Source: an uncultured Poribacteria bacterium (GTDB lineage: Bacteria > Poribacteria > WGA-4E > WGA-3G). From it: DNA of 64,000 bases. Below, piece after piece: positions 43,817 through 54,468 of this stretch (position 1 is its first letter; every line of letters starts with the position of its first letter). Where the stretch lies: positions 1,890,008-1,954,007 of the forward strand of contig OX639992.1 of NCBI GenBank assembly GCA_951828515.1, written 5' to 3'. The position numbers were made by a program, and so were the translations under genes. Below the pieces are notes generated by a model. The model was not told the DNA's origin and did no database searches. It saw only the letters and a program-made list of their open reading frames with translations.

Positions 43817-43943
43817 CTTCCTTTGCGTAGATCCGCCCTCCGCTTCGCGTACGGGCTTAGTTTTTGGGGCTATACTGTAGATATCCGTAAACCAATGAAG
43901 TCAGGTATTGGAGTTCCCTCTACGAACACCCACAGGGGCAGAT

Positions 43944-44864
43944 TTACCCGATGAACTGTCTCAGGAAGATATGGCTTTGGTTTAAGGATCGCTGCCGTGT
44001 TTCCAACGTCTCTTCGTAGGCTCGATCTTCCACTTCAACGCAGACTGCCCCGTCATAACCTGTATCGCTCAAAACGGAGAAGAAGCTGCCCCAATTGACA
44101 TCCCCCAATCCGGGCAGTTTCGGCGTATGATACGACAAAGGCGTTGCGAGGATGCCGACCTCATCGAGTTTTGCCCTATCCAGCCGGACATCCTTTGCAT
44201 GCACATGAAAGATTCGATCAGCAAAGGTTACGAGCGGTTTAAGGTAGTCCATCTGGAGCCATATAAAATGCGAGGGATCAAAGTTAAGCCCGAAATTTGG
44301 TGAGGGGATTTCCTCAAACATCCGTTCCCAAACCGCGGGGCAATAAGCGAGATTTTGTCCGGCGGGCCATTCGTCTTCGGTGAAAAACATCGGACAATTC
44401 TCAATCCCTATACGGATACCATGGTCGGCAGCGAATTGGATTAAAGGCTCCCATACCTGCTTAAAGCGGTGCCAATTCTCATCTACCGTCCGTGTCTGAT
44501 CTCTACCGATAAATGTATTTACGATGTCTACTGACAGACGTTCCGCTGCCAGAATCAGTTTTTTCAGGTGTTCGCTATAGATAGCCGCTTCTGCTTCGTC
44601 AGGTGTCAGTGGGTTCGGATAGTAGCCTAAACCACTGATGGTTACCCCCGCATCCGAGACGCATTGTAGGATTTCATCTGCCTCTATTTCGGAAAGCTCC
44701 GCTACATCTATGTGTGTAACACCGGCGTAACGGCGTTCCGCTTTTCCTTTGGGCCAGCACATCAATTCAACACAATCATATCCGGTGTCAGCCGCGAACT
44801 GAACAACTTGTGCCAACGTCTGCTCCGGCAAAATTGCGCTCACAAATCCAAGTTTCATAGACAA
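43944..44864 (-). CDS. Sugar phosphate isomerase/epimerase family TIM-barrel protein
   Basis: This 306-aa protein has the AP-endonuclease-2/xylose-isomerase-like barrel. Blocks include [13 protein letters not shown] near the start, [19 protein letters not shown] near 150 with a metal-binding Glu, [17 protein letters not shown] near 195, [12 protein letters not shown] near 222, and [19 protein letters not shown] near 280. Such proteins isomerise sugars or inositol derivatives using a divalent metal. ATG start; the plus-strand dioxygenase pair is divergent. Confidence 0.87.
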   Translation of the reverse strand: MSMKLGFVSAILPEQTLAQVVQFAADTGYDCVELMCWPKGKAERRYAGVTHIDVAELSEIEADEILQCVSDAGVTISGLGYYPNPLTPDEAEAAIYSEHLKKLILAAERLSVDIVNTFIGRDQTRTVDENWHRFKQVWEPLIQFAADHGIRIGIENCPMFFTEDEWPAGQNLAYCPAVWERMFEEIPSPNFGLNFDPSHFIWLQMDYLKPLVTFADRIFHVHAKDVRLDRAKLDEVGILATPLSYHTPKLPGLGDVNWGSFFSVLSDTGYDGAVCVEVEDRAYEETLETRQRSLNQSHIFLRQFIG

Positions 44865-44937
44865 CCTCTGTTCCGTTTTTAGACATTCTACTACAGAAGA
44901 GGACAGTTCGCAAGTGCATTTTAAGACTGTCCAGAAG

Positions 44938-45010
44938 CAGTCAGTTTCCAGGCATCGGCAATTGGCAATCAGCCGTCAGCAAGATCGCGAGCACAACTCG
45001 CTCCTACAAC
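44938..45010. repeat. GTCAGC element and GCGAG/CTCGC hairpin
   Basis: A short GTCAGC-type repeat is followed by a hairpin GCGAG-CACAA-CTCGC at 44987-45001 and TCCTAC, another member of the covarying hairpin family. Confidence 0.65.
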
Positions 45011-45038
45011 AGAAGGCGCGCGTTTGAGAAAAAAGCAT

Positions 45039-45068
45039 TTGACGAAAAATGGGAATCGTGTGTATAAT
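45039..45068 (+). promoter_or_regulatory. Sigma70-like promoter for the PhyH pair
   Basis: TTGACG and the consensus TATAAT are 18 bases apart, about 60 bases upstream of the ATG at 45128. Confidence 0.7.
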
Positions 45069-45127
45069 TTTCGTGCGGATGATCGGGCACTTTATTAATA
45101 TACTCAATTACAGATGGAGCGGTCAAT

Positions 45128-45943
45128 ATGACACCTAAACAGCGATACCTTTTTGATTTAACGGGGTATATCCACCTCAAAAACGTCCTCAGCGATGAAG
45201 AATTACAAAATGCTCAGGATGCGGTTGAGCGATGCGTCCAGACACCGCAAGATGACCTCCCGCCCGGTATTGGCTATGGTGGTGGCGGCTATTCCAACGG
45301 CTTTTCGTTCGACAAATCGCTTGAGGCACTCACACTTCATCCGAAAACATGGCCAATTGTGAAGGAACTTACTAACAATAAGCCTCTTTTTAACCGAGGC
45401 AGTCTCGTTGCCAAGGGACCAGAGCACGATCAGGTTATTGGTAAGTTGCACTGTGCTCGCGAAGATTGTGGATGGCAGACACGCCGCCATGAGGTCAGGG
45501 ATGGACAGGTTCACTGCAACGACTTTGTCGTTTTTTTCTACTTCACCGATGTCTATCCCGGCGATGGCGGGTTAGTTGTACTACCGGGTTCCCACAAAGC
45601 GAACTTTGAACGCCCAGAGGGGATATTCTTTCCGGATCCGGAGGATCCACCCGATGAACTCCATCCGGCGTTAGTTAACGTGACAGCACGTGCCGGTGAT
45701 GTCATTGTCCTGTCCGAACTGCTGACACACGGGGTCCTCATCTGGAAACCGAAGGACCGGTATCGGCGGTTTATTATTTTGCGTTACAAAACACAGTTTT
45801 TCCAAGATACCAGGGGACATCGGGATCCATTCCCGCCTGAAGTGATGGAGCGACTTTCCCCTGAAACCCTTGAATTGGCGCGACCCGCATCTTATACACA
45901 TATTAAGGACATTGTCAAAAGTGAACATGTCCAGATAACCTAA
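45128..45943 (+). CDS. Phytanoyl-CoA dioxygenase (PhyH) family protein 1
   Basis: This 271-aa protein has the PhyH double-stranded beta-helix. FNRGSLVAKGPEH precedes LHCAREDCGW, then FFYFTDVYPGDGGLVVLPGSHK and SELLTHGVLIWKPKDRYRR, with the distal iron His and the Arg for 2-oxoglutarate. The usual HxD iron motif is not obvious; HCAREDCGW occupies its place. Family members are Fe(II)/2-oxoglutarate hydroxylases. It is followed after 11 bases by a paralogue. ATG start, with GGAGCGGTCAAT upstream. Confidence 0.88.
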   Translation: MTPKQRYLFDLTGYIHLKNVLSDEELQNAQDAVERCVQTPQDDLPPGIGYGGGGYSNGFSFDKSLEALTLHPKTWPIVKELTNNKPLFNRGSLVAKGPEHDQVIGKLHCAREDCGWQTRRHEVRDGQVHCNDFVVFFYFTDVYPGDGGLVVLPGSHKANFERPEGIFFPDPEDPPDELHPALVNVTARAGDVIVLSELLTHGVLIWKPKDRYRRFIILRYKTQFFQDTRGHRDPFPPEVMERLSPETLELARPASYTHIKDIVKSEHVQIT

Positions 45944-45954
45944 AAGGAGCGAAA

Positions 45955-46794
45955 ATGACACCAGAACAACGCTACCTGTTCGACGTTACAGGCTATTTGC
46001 ACATCGAGGGTGCAGTTAAAGGAGCCGCACTCAAGGAGGCACAAGAGGCTGTGGATCGGTATATCCATACGCCTCTTGACGAACGTCCCGAAGAATTTAC
46101 GACGCGTCCCCGCGACTTAGAACCCGGTAAAGGCGGAAGATACGAACACGGATTCGCCTTCGACCGGTGTCTCGAAGCGATGACAGTGCACCCCGCCATC
46201 TGGCCCCTCATCAAAGAGTTCACGTTCGATATGCCGAGATTCGTCACAGGAACTCTCACGCTGGAACAGCATAATCCGGATAGACAACCGATGGGAACAA
46301 ATCCAGCAGGTTTGCACTGTGCACGTGAGGGACGACACTGGCTCACCCGTTATGAGGTTCAGGATAGCCAGATCTACTGCAACGACTTCGTGGCGTTCTT
46401 CTATCTGACAGACGTGCAGCCTAGCGATGGCGGACTCATTGTCATCCCCGGTTCGCATAAGAGCAAATTTGGGAGACCTGAAGACCTCCTCACCCCAGGA
46501 CCCGACGGCATTGACCCCGAACCCGATGATGTTTTTACGAATATTACTCCGAAGGCAGGCGATTTTGTCGTCATCTCTGAATTGTTGACACACGGCGTTT
46601 TACGGTGGAAACCGACGGATAGGGATAGACGTTTCCTTATTCTCCGATACCGTCCGCAATATGAAGGTCGGATAAGTCTGCCGGAGCCTATTGTTAACCG
46701 TTTAACACCCGAAGTTCAAGAACTGGTACAAACCGCGTCTTATGGACACACGAAGGAAATTATCAAGCAAGATGTTGTAAAGTTAAGCGTCTAA
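45955..46794 (+). CDS. Phytanoyl-CoA dioxygenase (PhyH) family protein 2
   Basis: This 279-aa protein is a paralogue of its neighbour. Both start MTP-QRYLFD-TGY, and share LHCARE--W, CNDFV-FFY-TDV, GSHK and ELLTHGVL-WKP-DR-RRF. It has an extra segment near residue 40. It is also missing an obvious HxD at LHCAREGRHW. AAAGGAGCGAAA precedes the ATG. The tandem arrangement points to a local gene duplication followed by divergence; both should act on related, unknown substrates. Confidence 0.88.
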   Translation: MTPEQRYLFDVTGYLHIEGAVKGAALKEAQEAVDRYIHTPLDERPEEFTTRPRDLEPGKGGRYEHGFAFDRCLEAMTVHPAIWPLIKEFTFDMPRFVTGTLTLEQHNPDRQPMGTNPAGLHCAREGRHWLTRYEVQDSQIYCNDFVAFFYLTDVQPSDGGLIVIPGSHKSKFGRPEDLLTPGPDGIDPEPDDVFTNITPKAGDFVVISELLTHGVLRWKPTDRDRRFLILRYRPQYEGRISLPEPIVNRLTPEVQELVQTASYGHTKEIIKQDVVKLSV

Positions 46795-46810
46795 CGCCTT
46801 TTTAAAGCAT

Positions 46811-46922
46811 CCGTCCTGATAAGCTCAAGCGCGCAGCCCATAACGTAGTGGAGGGCGGGTCTACGAAGAGGAAGATAAAAGCCCAAACTCAACTGACCGA
46901 ACCGCAAGGAAAAATTAAAAAA
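46811..46922 (+). repeat. Start-proximal repeat before the oxidoreductase gene
   Basis: The copy contains GGAGGGCGGGTCTACG and ends CTGACCGAACCGCAAGG then AAAAATTAAAAA up to the ATG at 46923, in gene orientation. Confidence 0.85.
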
Positions 46923-47966
46923 ATGGGAACGAATCAATACCGTGTTTGCATTGTTGGCTGTGGTAGAATGGGTGGCACAATTGATGAAGAGGTCCGTGCG
47001 ACACCCCACGGTGCACTGCCGTATTCCCACGCGGCAGGATATACCGCTTTTGAGCGGACAGACATTGTCGCCGCCGCAGACGTCGTCGAAGAGAAGGCAC
47101 AATACGTCTGCGATAAATGGGATATTCCGAAGTATTACTTAGACTATCGTGAGATGATCGTTGAAGAGAAACCGGATATTGTTAGTATCGCCACACGTCC
47201 CGGTAACCATGCCGACATAACGCAATTCGCCGCAGAAAATGGTGTGAAGGGTATCTATTGCGATAAACCGCTTTGTGCTTCCATGGAAGAGGCGGATGCC
47301 ATGGTAGAGGTGTGCGAAAAATACAATATCAAGTTCAATCTCGGCACGCAGCGTCGTTTCACACCAGGTTACATCAAGATGCGCGAGCTTCTCGAAAGTG
47401 GTGAACTCGGCGAGAGACGCTCTATTATCGCCTATAGCGGCGGTGCTGCTCTCTGGGGGTACACACATGCCGCCGATATGCTCCTTTTTTTGGCAAGCGA
47501 TTCTCCAATAGAATACGTGCAAGGCAATGTTGCCGTTGGCGATGCTGATTTTGAGGATAATCGCACCGAAACCGATCCGAGTATTGTCATGGGATTTATC
47601 CGTTTCCAGAACGGTATTAACGGCATCAGCATTCCAGGCACGGCTTACGAATTTGAGGTGAATTGTAGCGAAGGCACAGTTCGGGCACTCAATAACGGAC
47701 TCGGTTTTTATCTCCGCAAACGGCAAGGAGAGTTTAACGAGATTTTAGAAGCACAATTCCCACCATACGAACGGAAGAGTGGTACCGTCGGTTGTATCGA
47801 AGATATCGTTGATGCGATCGAGACCGATACCGAGACGCAAGGCAACATCCAGCTCGCGCACCGAAGCACCGAGATGGTTTTTGCAATAGTTGATTCACAA
47901 CGGCAGCAAGGGGTTCGGGTGCCGATGCCGATGGAAAATCGGGCACTCTACCTCGGAAGGTGGTAG
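46923..47966 (+). CDS. Gfo/Idh/MocA family oxidoreductase
   Basis: This 347-aa protein starts MGTNQYRVCIVGCGRMGG with the Rossmann motif, then DVVEEKAQYVCDKW, and GIYCDKPLCASMEEADAMV in place of EKP. The C-terminal part (FNLGTQRRFTPGYIKMRELL) is the substrate domain. NAD(P)-dependent sugar or polyol oxidoreductase of unknown substrate. The ATG at 46923 directly follows the repeat-borne ribosome-binding site; a longer frame from 46848 would translate the repeat. It follows the PhyH pair by 128 bases. Confidence 0.88.
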   Translation: MGTNQYRVCIVGCGRMGGTIDEEVRATPHGALPYSHAAGYTAFERTDIVAAADVVEEKAQYVCDKWDIPKYYLDYREMIVEEKPDIVSIATRPGNHADITQFAAENGVKGIYCDKPLCASMEEADAMVEVCEKYNIKFNLGTQRRFTPGYIKMRELLESGELGERRSIIAYSGGAALWGYTHAADMLLFLASDSPIEYVQGNVAVGDADFEDNRTETDPSIVMGFIRFQNGINGISIPGTAYEFEVNCSEGTVRALNNGLGFYLRKRQGEFNEILEAQFPPYERKSGTVGCIEDIVDAIETDTETQGNIQLAHRSTEMVFAIVDSQRQQGVRVPMPMENRALYLGRW

Positions 47967-47970
47967 TGCG

Positions 47971-48780
47971 ATGCTCAAAAATTGTCGGAAAGTCATAGCA
48001 GTACACCGCGGGTCTTCAAAGATCCCCAAAATCCTCCTAAGTCTTATCGGAGCGTTGCTCTTGCTGAATCACGCGGTAATAGTGCCACGCGGCGAGTCGC
48101 AACCAGAAACCGATCCTCCGCGTCCAGCGAGTACAATCTACAAAAAAGAGACCCCAAGCCGAAACGGTATCGGCAAATTCTACATGGGACGCGAAATCTC
48201 CCGCGTAATGGGACACCAAGGCGCAGAATGGTTGGAACGTCCCGAACGTGAACACGAAGAGATGCCGAATCTCCTCGTCGAGTTACTGAAACTCAAAGAG
48301 GGGGATACCGTCGCGGATATCGGTGTTGGCACGGGTTATATCGCTCGGCGCATCTCCCCGAAAATCGGTGAGACAGGCACCATCTACGGTGTTGACATTC
48401 AACAGGAGATGCTCGATCTACTTGCTGAAAAGATGGCGGAGTCGGGAATCACGAATGTTAAAGGAGTCTTGGGCACCATCGCCGACCCAAAATTGCCACC
48501 GGAATCGGTAGATTTGGTGATTATGGTGGATGTCTATCACGAGTTTTCACATCCGTATGAGATGATGCAGAATATCTGTCGTGCGCTCAAAACGGGTGGC
48601 AGAGTCGTTTTCGTAGAATACCGCGCTGAGGATCCACATGTCCCGATCAAGCGTTTGCACAAGATGAGTGAGTTGCAAGTGATTAAAGAGGCGACACCAC
48701 ACCCGCTTTCTTGGGTAGAAACCCTCAATGATTTGCCGTGGCAGCATGTTATTATCTTTGAGAAGATTGCAACACAATAG
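47971..48780 (+). CDS. Class I SAM-dependent methyltransferase, secreted or anchored
   Basis: This 269-aa protein has VADIGVGTGYIARRISP (motif I, SAM binding) near residue 112, TIYGVDIQQEMLD (motif II region) and LVIMVDVYHEF (motif IV region), as in UbiE-type methyltransferases. Before that is ILLSLIGALLLLNHAVIVP, a hydrophobic stretch that reads as a signal peptide or anchor, unusual for a SAM enzyme. The ATG at 47971 follows the previous stop by 4 bases, with GGAAGGTGG upstream, so the two genes are likely cotranscribed. Substrate unknown. Confidence 0.82.
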   Translation: MLKNCRKVIAVHRGSSKIPKILLSLIGALLLLNHAVIVPRGESQPETDPPRPASTIYKKETPSRNGIGKFYMGREISRVMGHQGAEWLERPEREHEEMPNLLVELLKLKEGDTVADIGVGTGYIARRISPKIGETGTIYGVDIQQEMLDLLAEKMAESGITNVKGVLGTIADPKLPPESVDLVIMVDVYHEFSHPYEMMQNICRALKTGGRVVFVEYRAEDPHVPIKRLHKMSELQVIKEATPHPLSWVETLNDLPWQHVIIFEKIATQ

Positions 48781-48835
48781 GACTTTCCTTATAATTTAGT
48801 ATAAACAAGATTTTGACAATCAATGCCGGAAATAT

Positions 48836-48864
48836 TTGACAAAAAAGCGACCTCACCGTAAAAT
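48836..48864 (+). promoter_or_regulatory. Sigma70-like promoter for the PSCyt1 gene
   Basis: TTGACA and TAAAAT are 17 bases apart. The transcript would have a 5' leader of about 135 bases containing an imperfect hairpin GCTAA..CCT..AGG..TTAGC at about 48876-48900. Confidence 0.6.
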
Positions 48865-49005
48865 TGTAGCCGAATTGCTAAACCTTTTAACAGGCTTAGC
48901 GTCACAATTGCTAAATCTGTTATAGCAAGTCGCGGCTTGTAGCTTATTTGCAATCAGCTAACTTGCGAACTGCTGTCTACAACGCTGAAAAGGGAGAAGA
49001 TTCCA

Positions 49006-52000
49006 GTGAAGACTGCTAAGAACACAATTCCACTCATAGGAACTTTGTGGGTATGTTTCTGCCTTGCCATATTAGGACTTCCGACTGCCTCCGCGGAACA
49101 TCACGAAACGCCACAAACCACTCTTAATTACAATCTTGACATTCGTCCTATTCTTTCAGATAACTGCTATGCTTGTCACGGACCAGATGCGAAAAGTCGA
49201 CAAGCGAACCTACGGATTGACACGAAAGAAGGAGCGTTCTCTGAACCGAGCGGATACCCTGTAATCGTTCCCGGTGAACCGAAAGAGAGCGAACTCCATC
49301 TTCGCATCATCTCCAACGATGACAATTACCGCATGCCACCAGCAGACTTCAATAAGACGCTGACACCAGCACAAATTGAAGCGATTACGCAGTGGATTCG
49401 AGAAGGAGCGAAGTGGGAAGAGCACTGGGCGTTTACTACACCAGTCCGTCCAGCATCACCAGATGTCAAGAACGAAGATTGGGTAAGAAACCCCATTGAT
49501 GCGTTCATACTTTCACGCCTTGAAAAAGAAAACTTACACCCCGCAAACGAAGCCGATAAACGAACGCTCATCCGACGTTTAAGTTTAGACCTCACTGGCT
49601 TACCACCGACACGTGAGGAAATCCAGCAATTCCTCACAGACGATTCACCCGACGCTTACGAAAAAGTTATTGACGCCTTCATGGCAAAGCCGGAATACGG
49701 CGAACATCTCGGACGTTTTTGGTTAGATGTCGCACGGTATGGGGATACGCACGGACTCCACTTAGATAACTACCGCGAAATGTGGCCCTACCGTGATTGG
49801 GTTATTGAGGCATTCAATAAAAATATGCCGTTTGACCAGTTCACGATCGAACAATTAGCGGGAGATCTCCTGCCAGAACCGACGCTTGAACAACAGATCG
49901 CCACTGGTTTTAACAGATGCCATGTCACGACCAGTGAAGGCGGCTCGATTGATGAGGAATACTATGTCCAATACGCGATCGACAGAGCCGACACCACCTC
50001 TACTGTCTGGATGGGATTAACTGTCGGATGCGCGCAGTGTCACGATCATAAATACGACCCGATTACGCAGAAGGAATTCTATCAACTCTACGCCTATTTC
50101 AACAACATCACCGAAAAGGCTATGGATGGTAACCGCAAGGATTCTCCGCCTGTTGTGAAGTTGCCGATCCCGGAGCAGGAAACTGAGCTTGCCGCGTTTG
50201 ATGAACAGATCACTGAACTGGACGCGCAGACGAAAGCTCCTATCCCTGAAATAGATGCGACGCAAATCGCTTGGGAAAATAGGATACCGCACTGGACGAC
50301 CCTGAAACCGACCTCGCCCTACTCAAAAGGCGGTGCGACACTCGAAGTTTTAGAGGACAACTCCATATTAGTCAGTGGCAACAACCCTGAACAGGAGACC
50401 TACGAGGTCATTGTCGAAATGCCACCTGGAAAATGGAGTGCCGTTCGTTTAGAAGGTCTTACGCACGAGTCCCTACCGAAAGGTGGGTTCGGTAGAAGCG
50501 ATAACGGCAATGTTGTTTTGACAGATTTCGCGCTCTTCATCGCGCCATCCGTAGAGAGCGATGCCTCTCCGACAGAAGAAGGCAGCGATAATGATGCCGA
50601 TGCTGAAACGCAAGTAGACAGCGAAACTACCGTCGATACCGACATTGAAGCAGAAACGGGAAGCACACCTGCCCCTGATGTTGATACCGAAGCAGAAACG
50701 GAAAGCACATCAACAGGTGACGCGAGCGTGGAAAGCGAGACCGAAAATACCGAGACCGACGATCCATGGACACGTATCCAAGTCGTGCATGCATGGGCGG
50801 ACCATGAACAGGCACTTGGGGAAAATAATCTCGAGGGTGTCGTTGCAAATGCGATTGACGATAAGCCGGAAACCGGATGGGCACTTGACCGAAGGAGCGA
50901 GAACCGGCAAGCCATCTTTCTTGTTGCCACTCCTTTTGGGGTAGACGGGGGCAGATTGAAAATCCGCCTTAAACATGAATATGACTTGCGACAGAAGCAA
51001 CTTGGACGGTTCCGACTTGCGCTTACGGATACCACAACGATTTACCCCATCGGTTCCAAAATCACCTTAGGCGACTGGCACTCTGCCGGTCCATTCACTG
51101 CTGATCACGGTAACCTCGCCTTCTACCATGTCTATGAACCTGAAACGAAAAACGTCAACACAGGCGATACATTTGAGGTGAACGGTAAAACCATCAAATG
51201 GGAGAAGCAGACCCACTGGGTTGACGAACAGGTGCATAACGACATCATTGGCGAAAATAGTGCCACCTACCTCTCCCGGACCATCACCTCTGTTACCCAA
51301 CAGAAAGCCGTCCTGCATATCGGAAGCAACGATGCGCTGAAGGTTTGGATGAACGGCACAGAACTCCTTGCGAAAAACGTTCAACGGGATACCGCTGCCG
51401 ACCAAGAACAGGTGCAAGTCAATCTCAAGCCCGGTAACAACACACTGCTCCTGAAAGTCGTCAACTACTCAGGTCCTTCGGGTTTTTACTTCCGTATTGA
51501 AAGTGCGTCACCGATGGTGCCAGCAAATATTGTCGATATTGCGGGGATGCCTCGCGGCGAACGCGAAACCGCAGAGATGGAACAGATTCGAGATTTCTAC
51601 AGGCAGAACATCACGCCAGATAAGAGCATCAATGAGAACGCCAAACGCGCTTTCGCGGATCTAAAAACGCTTTTTGCTGACTTATCAGAAGTTCAAGGGA
51701 AGCGGAACACACTCGATGCTTCGGTAACGACGACCTTGGTCATGCAAGAGCGAGAGGAACCGAGAGGTGCATACGTCTTAGCCCGCGGTGAATACCAGCA
51801 TCGGGAAGAACAGGTTTATCCGCAAACCCCGTCAGTGCTGTCACCGATGCCAGAAGATGCAGCACCGAACCGGCTCGGTTTTGCGAAGTGGTTGCTTTCA
51901 CCGGAACATCCACTTACCGCCCGTGTCGCGATTAACCGTTTCTGGCAAAACGTCTTTGGCACTGGAATTGTGAGAACAGCGGAGGATTTTGGTACACAAG

Positions 52001-52821
52001 GCATCCCACCGGTGCATCCGGAACTTCTTGATTGGCTTGCGACCGAATTTATCGCATCGGAATGGAATATTCAAGCCATGCTCAAATTGATGTTGACCTC
52101 CTCAACATACCGGCAGAGCGCACAGGTCACACCAGAAAAATTGGAACGCGATGCTGACAACGTGCTGCTCTCGCGTGCGCCAAGGTATCGACTTGATGCT
52201 GAAATTGTGCGTGATAACGCTCTTGCCCTCAGCGGCTTGTTGTATACTAAAATTGGGGGTCCAAGCGTCAAACCGCCACAACCCGATGGACTCTGGAAAG
52301 CCGTAGGGTTTAGCGGATCTAATACTGACACATTCGTTCAGGATACTGGTGCGGATAAGGTCTACCGCCGGAGCCTCTATACATTCTGGAAGCGTACCGC
52401 GCCACCGCCACAGATGAACATCTTGGACGCGCCGTCACGTGAAGCTTGCACAATCCGTCGTGAACGTACCAATACACCGATGCAGGCGTTAATGCTGATG
52501 AACGATCCACAGTTCTTTGAAGCGGCTCGTGCTTTGGCAGAGCGCACTATTAAAGACGGAGGCGAAACACCAGAAGCGCGTATCGCCTACATCTTTGAGA
52601 TGGCAACCGCTCGCCTTCCGAAGCCGAAAGAGGAAGCACTATTATTGAAGACGTTCCAAGTCCACTATCAGGAGTTGGAGGCGGATCCGGAAGCAGCCAA
52701 AGCGTTAATTGCTGTCGGTGAATCGACACCTGATGAGACTTTAGATGCAGTCGAAGTCGCTGCCTGGACAATGATTGCAAACCTGATTCTCAACCTGGAC
52801 GAAGTCCTGAACAAGGGGTAG
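49006..52821 (+). CDS. PSCyt1/DUF1549/DUF1553 cytochrome-like protein
   Basis: This 1271-aa secreted protein has a signal peptide, then a planctomycete-type cytochrome c domain with [11 protein letters not shown] (Cys54, Cys57, His58) and YRMPPADFN as distal Met candidate. DUF1549 follows with [16 protein letters not shown] and [13 protein letters not shown], a second CxxCH. An acidic Glu/Asp/Thr/Ser-rich linker at roughly residues 520-590 leads to a beta domain of about 300 residues, and DUF1553 ([39 protein letters not shown]) closes the protein. Start is GTG at 49006 behind GGGAGAAG. Such proteins pair with DUF1501 proteins, as here. Polysaccharide degradation has been proposed for the pair in related phyla; the activity is unproven. 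Confidence 0.92.
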   Translation: MKTAKNTIPLIGTLWVCFCLAILGLPTASAEHHETPQTTLNYNLDIRPILSDNCYACHGPDAKSRQANLRIDTKEGAFSEPSGYPVIVPGEPKESELHLRIISNDDNYRMPPADFNKTLTPAQIEAITQWIREGAKWEEHWAFTTPVRPASPDVKNEDWVRNPIDAFILSRLEKENLHPANEADKRTLIRRLSLDLTGLPPTREEIQQFLTDDSPDAYEKVIDAFMAKPEYGEHLGRFWLDVARYGDTHGLHLDNYREMWPYRDWVIEAFNKNMPFDQFTIEQLAGDLLPEPTLEQQIATGFNRCHVTTSEGGSIDEEYYVQYAIDRADTTSTVWMGLTVGCAQCHDHKYDPITQKEFYQLYAYFNNITEKAMDGNRKDSPPVVKLPIPEQETELAAFDEQITELDAQTKAPIPEIDATQIAWENRIPHWTTLKPTSPYSKGGATLEVLEDNSILVSGNNPEQETYEVIVEMPPGKWSAVRLEGLTHESLPKGGFGRSDNGNVVLTDFALFIAPSVESDASPTEEGSDNDADAETQVDSETTVDTDIEAETGSTPAPDVDTEAETESTSTGDASVESETENTETDDPWTRIQVVHAWADHEQALGENNLEGVVANAIDDKPETGWALDRRSENRQAIFLVATPFGVDGGRLKIRLKHEYDLRQKQLGRFRLALTDTTTIYPIGSKITLGDWHSAGPFTADHGNLAFYHVYEPETKNVNTGDTFEVNGKTIKWEKQTHWVDEQVHNDIIGENSATYLSRTITSVTQQKAVLHIGSNDALKVWMNGTELLAKNVQRDTAADQEQVQVNLKPGNNTLLLKVVNYSGPSGFYFRIESASPMVPANIVDIAGMPRGERETAEMEQIRDFYRQNITPDKSINENAKRAFADLKTLFADLSEVQGKRNTLDASVTTTLVMQEREEPRGAYVLARGEYQHREEQVYPQTPSVLSPMPEDAAPNRLGFAKWLLSPEHPLTARVAINRFWQNVFGTGIVRTAEDFGTQGIPPVHPELLDWLATEFIASEWNIQAMLKLMLTSSTYRQSAQVTPEKLERDADNVLLSRAPRYRLDAEIVRDNALALSGLLYTKIGGPSVKPPQPDGLWKAVGFSGSNTDTFVQDTGADKVYRRSLYTFWKRTAPPPQMNILDAPSREACTIRRERTNTPMQALMLMNDPQFFEAARALAERTIKDGGETPEARIAYIFEMATARLPKPKEEALLLKTFQVHYQELEADPEAAKALIAVGESTPDETLDAVEVAAWTMIANLILNLDEVLNKG

Positions 52822-52871
52822 AATGGTTGTCGGTTAGGTGACCAACAACTATTAAGCAAGGAGATAAACTA

Positions 52872-54350
52872 ATGGACCCAATTAAGGAATATTTGAAGCT
52901 TGAAACCCGCCGTCAATTCTTTGGTAAATGTGCGTCAGGTCTCGGTGGTGCCGCACTCGCCTCACTGTTACCGAACGCCGTTGTCAACGCGCTCGAAAGT
53001 CAAGCGAACCCGAGATTTGGAGGTTTACCAGAGTTACCACACTTTGCACCGAAAGCAAAACGTGCCATTTACCTGTTCATGTCTGGGGCACCGTCCCAAC
53101 TGGATCTCTACGACTATAAACCGAATATGGGGAAATGGTTCGATACGGATCTCCCAGAATCTGTCCGGATGGGTCAACGCCTGACAACGATGACCTCAGG
53201 ACAGGATAAATTCCCGATCGCCCCCTCTATATTTGAGTTCAAGAAACATGATAACGGGGGTAACGGTGTATGGATGAGTGAACTGTTACCACACACCGGA
53301 TCAGTGGCGAAAGACCTTGCGATTATCAAGACGGTACACACCGAGGCGATTAACCACGACCCCGCGATCACCTTCTTCTGTACCGGTGATGAAAGTCCCG
53401 GTAAACCGAGTCTTGGGGCATGGTTGAGCTACGGACTCGGTAGTGAAAACAGAAACCTACCCTCTTTCATTGTGATGAACGCTACATGGAGCGGTCCGAA
53501 GGGCGCGCAGGCACTTTATAATAGGCTTTGGGGTTCCGGGTTCCTCCCATCAGAACATCAAGGCGTACTACTGCGTAGCCAAGGCGATCCTGTCTTATTC
53601 CTCTCGAACCCTGAAGGTGTCAATGAAAAGACGAGGAAACAGATGTTAGATACCCTTGTTGAACTCAACAAGGAACTCTACGAGGAAATCGGTGATCCCG
53701 AAACGCATGCCCGTATTTCACAATACGAAATGGCATTCCGTATGCAGACGAGTGTCCCTGAACTTACGGATTTGTCTCAGGAACCTGAACACGTCTTAGA
53801 GTTGTATGGACCCGAGGTTAAAACCCCCGGCACATTCGCCAATTGCTGTATCCTCGCACGTCGGATGATGGAGCGCGATGTCCGTCTCGCTCAAATCTTC
53901 CACCGTGGCTGGGATCAACACGGGCAGCTACCCATGAACATCCGCAACCAAGCTCGAGATATCGATCAGCCCTCAGCTGGACTTATCAAAGACTTGAAAC
54001 AACGCGGTATGCTCGATGAAACTTTAGTCGTATGGGGCGGCGAATTTGGACGAACTGTTTACTGTCAAGGGACGCTTACGCCGGATAATTATGGGCGCGA
54101 CCACCATCCGAAATGCTTTACCCGCTGGATGGCTGGTGGCGGTATCAAGGGTGGTGTCGTTCACGGTGAAACCGATGACTTCAGTTACAATATCGTCAAA
54201 GACGCTGTCCATGTTCGGGATATAAATGCGACGATTCTCCACCTGCTCGGCATCGATCACGAGCGGTTAACCTTCAAGTTCCAGGGGCTTGACCATCGAT
54301 TAACGGGCGTTGAAGAGAAAGCACGCATTGTCAGTGAGCTCTTGGCATAA
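52872..54350 (+). CDS. DUF1501 protein with Tat-like signal
   Basis: This 492-aa protein starts with [20 protein letters not shown], a twin-arginine-type signal. The body has the alkaline-phosphatase-superfamily-like DUF1501 features: [65 protein letters not shown] and [17 protein letters not shown]. It should be exported folded and work in the periplasm with the PSCyt1 protein encoded 50 bases upstream. AAGGAGATAAACTA precedes the ATG. A strong hairpin follows the stop. Confidence 0.92.
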   Translation: MDPIKEYLKLETRRQFFGKCASGLGGAALASLLPNAVVNALESQANPRFGGLPELPHFAPKAKRAIYLFMSGAPSQLDLYDYKPNMGKWFDTDLPESVRMGQRLTTMTSGQDKFPIAPSIFEFKKHDNGGNGVWMSELLPHTGSVAKDLAIIKTVHTEAINHDPAITFFCTGDESPGKPSLGAWLSYGLGSENRNLPSFIVMNATWSGPKGAQALYNRLWGSGFLPSEHQGVLLRSQGDPVLFLSNPEGVNEKTRKQMLDTLVELNKELYEEIGDPETHARISQYEMAFRMQTSVPELTDLSQEPEHVLELYGPEVKTPGTFANCCILARRMMERDVRLAQIFHRGWDQHGQLPMNIRNQARDIDQPSAGLIKDLKQRGMLDETLVVWGGEFGRTVYCQGTLTPDNYGRDHHPKCFTRWMAGGGIKGGVVHGETDDFSYNIVKDAVHVRDINATILHLLGIDHERLTFKFQGLDHRLTGVEEKARIVSELLA

Positions 54351-54369
54351 CCCGCAACATTTATCGTGA

Positions 54370-54390
54370 GGCGCGCTTTCTAAGCGCGCC
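54370..54390 (+). terminator. Hairpin GGCGCGCTT-TCT-AAGCGCGCC after DUF1501
   Basis: Perfect 9-bp stem 20 bases after the stop codon, followed by CTAC rather than a T-run. It may terminate or stabilise the transcript and belongs to the covarying hairpin family. Confidence 0.6.
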
Positions 54391-54468
54391 CTACTTATTG
54401 ACGAAACCCGGTGTTTCTCCAAGAGACCACTCTCCTTAAGCGGCACGTCGATTAAGACTTGGGATTTG

